The translations under genes and the position numbers were made by a program. From the NCBI GenBank assembly GCA_030045295.1, contig JASIGD010000215.1, forward strand, positions 1 to 14,770: a stretch of DNA of 14,770 nt, written 5' to 3'. Shown one piece after another: positions 13,657 to 14,770 of this stretch. The notes below the pieces were generated by a model. The model ran no database searches, was not told where the DNA came from, and saw only the letters and a program-made list of their open reading frames with translations. Numbering within the stretch: the first letter of the stretch is position 1; every line of letters starts with the position of its first letter. Source of the DNA: Streptosporangiaceae bacterium (GTDB lineage Bacteria; Actinomycetota; Actinomycetes; Streptosporangiales; Streptosporangiaceae).

Positions 13657-14004
13657 GTGCACGTTCTGAGCTCGGCTCCGCTGGCCGACAGCGCGTGGAG
13701 CTTCGGCGGGTCGATACTGACCTTCGCGTTCCCGATGATCTTGTTCATCGCGGTCGCGGCCACGCTGTGGGTCCTGTACACCAAGCCCGAAGTGGTACCC
13801 GGGCAGCCGGCCGGGTCTCCCGAACGACCGGTGTCCTACACTCCCATGCCTGGCCGGCCCGCGGTCGAGGTGGCCGGCCCGCGTGACCCAGCCGCGGCCC
13901 AGGGTGCCCAGGCGGCCGCGGGCCAACCGGGCCAGGCCCCGGCCGAACAGGGCGAGGCGAGGATCGGCGACGGCGAGGCAGCCAGGACCGAGGACGGGGA
14001 GTGA
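13657..14004 (+). CDS. Small one-helix protein of the oxidase operon (possible subunit IV analogue)
   Basis: This 115-residue protein has a short N-terminus, one membrane helix (about 17-41, ending [11 protein letters not shown]) and a long Pro/Ala/Gly/Gln/Glu-rich, probably disordered tail. Many bacterial oxidases carry a small one- or two-helix accessory subunit at this operon position, so this role is inferred from location. The GTG at 13657 is preceded by GAAAGGGA at about 8 nt. An out-of-frame ATG at 13650 is not used. Its TGA overlaps the ctaB GTG (GTGA, 14001-14004). The tail is compositionally simple and may vary between strains. Confidence 0.65.
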   Translation: MHVLSSAPLADSAWSFGGSILTFAFPMILFIAVAATLWVLYTKPEVVPGQPAGSPERPVSYTPMPGRPAVEVAGPRDPAAAQGAQAAAGQPGQAPAEQGEARIGDGEAARTEDGE

Positions 14005-14770
14005 CCGCTGCCCCTGCGCTCCCAGCACTTGACCACCGGGGTGCCCCTCCCGGTGGCCGGCGCCCGGTGCGGGTCATCGCGAACGCGCTCGTCGCGCTGA
14101 CCAAGCCGCGGATCATCGAGCTGCTCCTCGTTACGACGGTCCCGGCCATGCTGCTGGCCCAGCGCGGCCTGCCGCCGCTCCAGCTCGTCCTGGTCACGCT
14201 GGTCGGCGGCACGCTGGCCGCGGGCAGCGCCAACACGATCAACTGCTACCTCGACCGCGACATCGACGCGGTGATGAAGCGGACCTCGCGCCGCCCGCTG
14301 GTGGTCAACGGGCAGGGCGTCATCAAGCCGTGGGAGGCGCTGGCCTGGGGGATCGCGCTCGGCGCCGGCGCCACGCTGCTGCTCGGCCTGATGGCCAACT
14401 GGCTGGCGGCGGCGCTGGCCGACGCGGCGATCCTGTTCTACATCTTCGTGTACACGCTGCTGCTCAAGCGGCGCAGCCCGGCCAACATCGTGATCGGCGG
14501 CGCCGCGGGCTGCTTCCCGGTCCTGGTCGGCTGGGCGGCGGTGACCGGCACGGTCAGCCTGCCCGCCGTGGTGCTGTTCGCGGTGATCTTCTTGTGGACC
14601 CCGCCGCATTTCTGGGCGCTGGCCATGAAGTTCCGCAAGGACTACGCCGCCGCGAACGTGCCGATGCTGCCGGTGGTGGCCTCGCCCGCCGCGGTCGCGC
14701 GGAAGATCCTCTGGTACTCCTACGCCATGGTGGCGGCCACGCTGGCCCTGATCCCGTACGCGGGCTGGAT
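14001..14770 (+). CDS. ctaB: Protoheme IX farnesyltransferase (heme O synthase), 3' end outside window
   Basis: CtaB is a membrane UbiA-family prenyltransferase that attaches a farnesyl group to the heme b vinyl, giving heme O, the precursor of heme A or the heme used directly by the oxidase. The visible 256 codons show a polar N-terminus, [19 protein letters not shown] (33-51), the first Asp-rich motif [20 protein letters not shown] (81-100, with Asn81, Asp85 and Asp89), the helix [20 protein letters not shown], then [10 protein letters not shown] and [17 protein letters not shown] (210-226), all characteristic of CtaB. The GTG start overlaps the stop of the small subunit as GTGA, so the gene is translationally coupled to the oxidase. 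No stop occurs before the window end. Identity is secure. Confidence 0.93.
   Translation, partial: MTAAPALPALDHRGAPPGGRRPVRVIANALVALTKPRIIELLLVTTVPAMLLAQRGLPPLQLVLVTLVGGTLAAGSANTINCYLDRDIDAVMKRTSRRPLVVNGQGVIKPWEALAWGIALGAGATLLLGLMANWLAAALADAAILFYIFVYTLLLKRRSPANIVIGGAAGCFPVLVGWAAVTGTVSLPAVVLFAVIFLWTPPHFWALAMKFRKDYAAANVPMLPVVASPAAVARKILWYSYAMVAATLALIPYAGW

Noticed and set aside
13123..14028. 301-codon minus-strand frame opposite subunit III and the small subunit
   Set aside because: His/Arg/Gln-rich shadow; no motif, and the plus-strand genes have good starts and coupling.
1..14770. Mobile element, prophage, CRISPR array or tRNA
   Set aside because: No transposase or integrase motifs, regular repeat-spacer pattern, or cloverleaf with the conserved TΨC arm sequence was seen on either strand.

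Overview
The window is high-GC DNA with the compact layout of an actinomycete chromosome: GTG starts, GTGA and ATGA stop/start overlaps, and several starts that sit 6-8 nt after a TAnnnT-like hexamer, as in leaderless transcripts. No mobile element, CRISPR array, tRNA or rRNA is visible. It is an aerobic-respiration and envelope region.

Left part (1-4528). The tail of a LysR-type regulator is followed after 9 nt by dapE (succinyl-diaminopimelate desuccinylase, lysine/peptidoglycan precursor pathway). The dapE frame has no stop where the family normally ends and runs on antisense through most of a convergent HtrA/DegP-type membrane-anchored serine protease gene. Divergent from the protease is a lipoprotein-type protein with four further membrane helices. 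A small unrecognised membrane protein follows.

Middle part (4525-8776). A minus-strand operon encodes an OmpR-type response regulator, a four-helix membrane histidine kinase and a TlpA/ResA-like thioredoxin (WCDPC), all overlapping. Divergent from it is a six-helix protein resembling caa3-oxidase assembly factor CtaG. Its low-complexity tail overlaps a convergent gene for a small exported two-cysteine protein.

Right part (8777-14770). A roughly 400-bp leader packed with inverted repeats precedes an oxidase operon: membrane-anchored cupredoxin-like protein, subunit II (intact CuA site), subunit I, subunit III, a one-helix small subunit and ctaB (heme O synthase, cut by the window end). Electrons would enter at CuA in subunit II, pass to the heme/CuB centre in subunit I, and CtaB would supply heme O. 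The thioredoxin and the CtaG-like protein are plausible helpers for copper-site assembly; that link is inferred from position.

The most unusual item is subunit I. Heme ligands, CuB ligands, the Tyr of the His-Tyr pair and the helix-VI Glu are all present, but the K-channel Lys is replaced by Ile, the D-channel entry Asp by Arg, two D-channel Asn by Gln and Glu, and the Mg-site Asp by Gly. It also carries two extra N-terminal helices and six consecutive Met after the low-spin heme ligand. Subunit III lacks its usual His pair. This looks like a divergent A-type heme-copper oxidase, with its own cupredoxin, that must move protons differently from the textbook enzyme.
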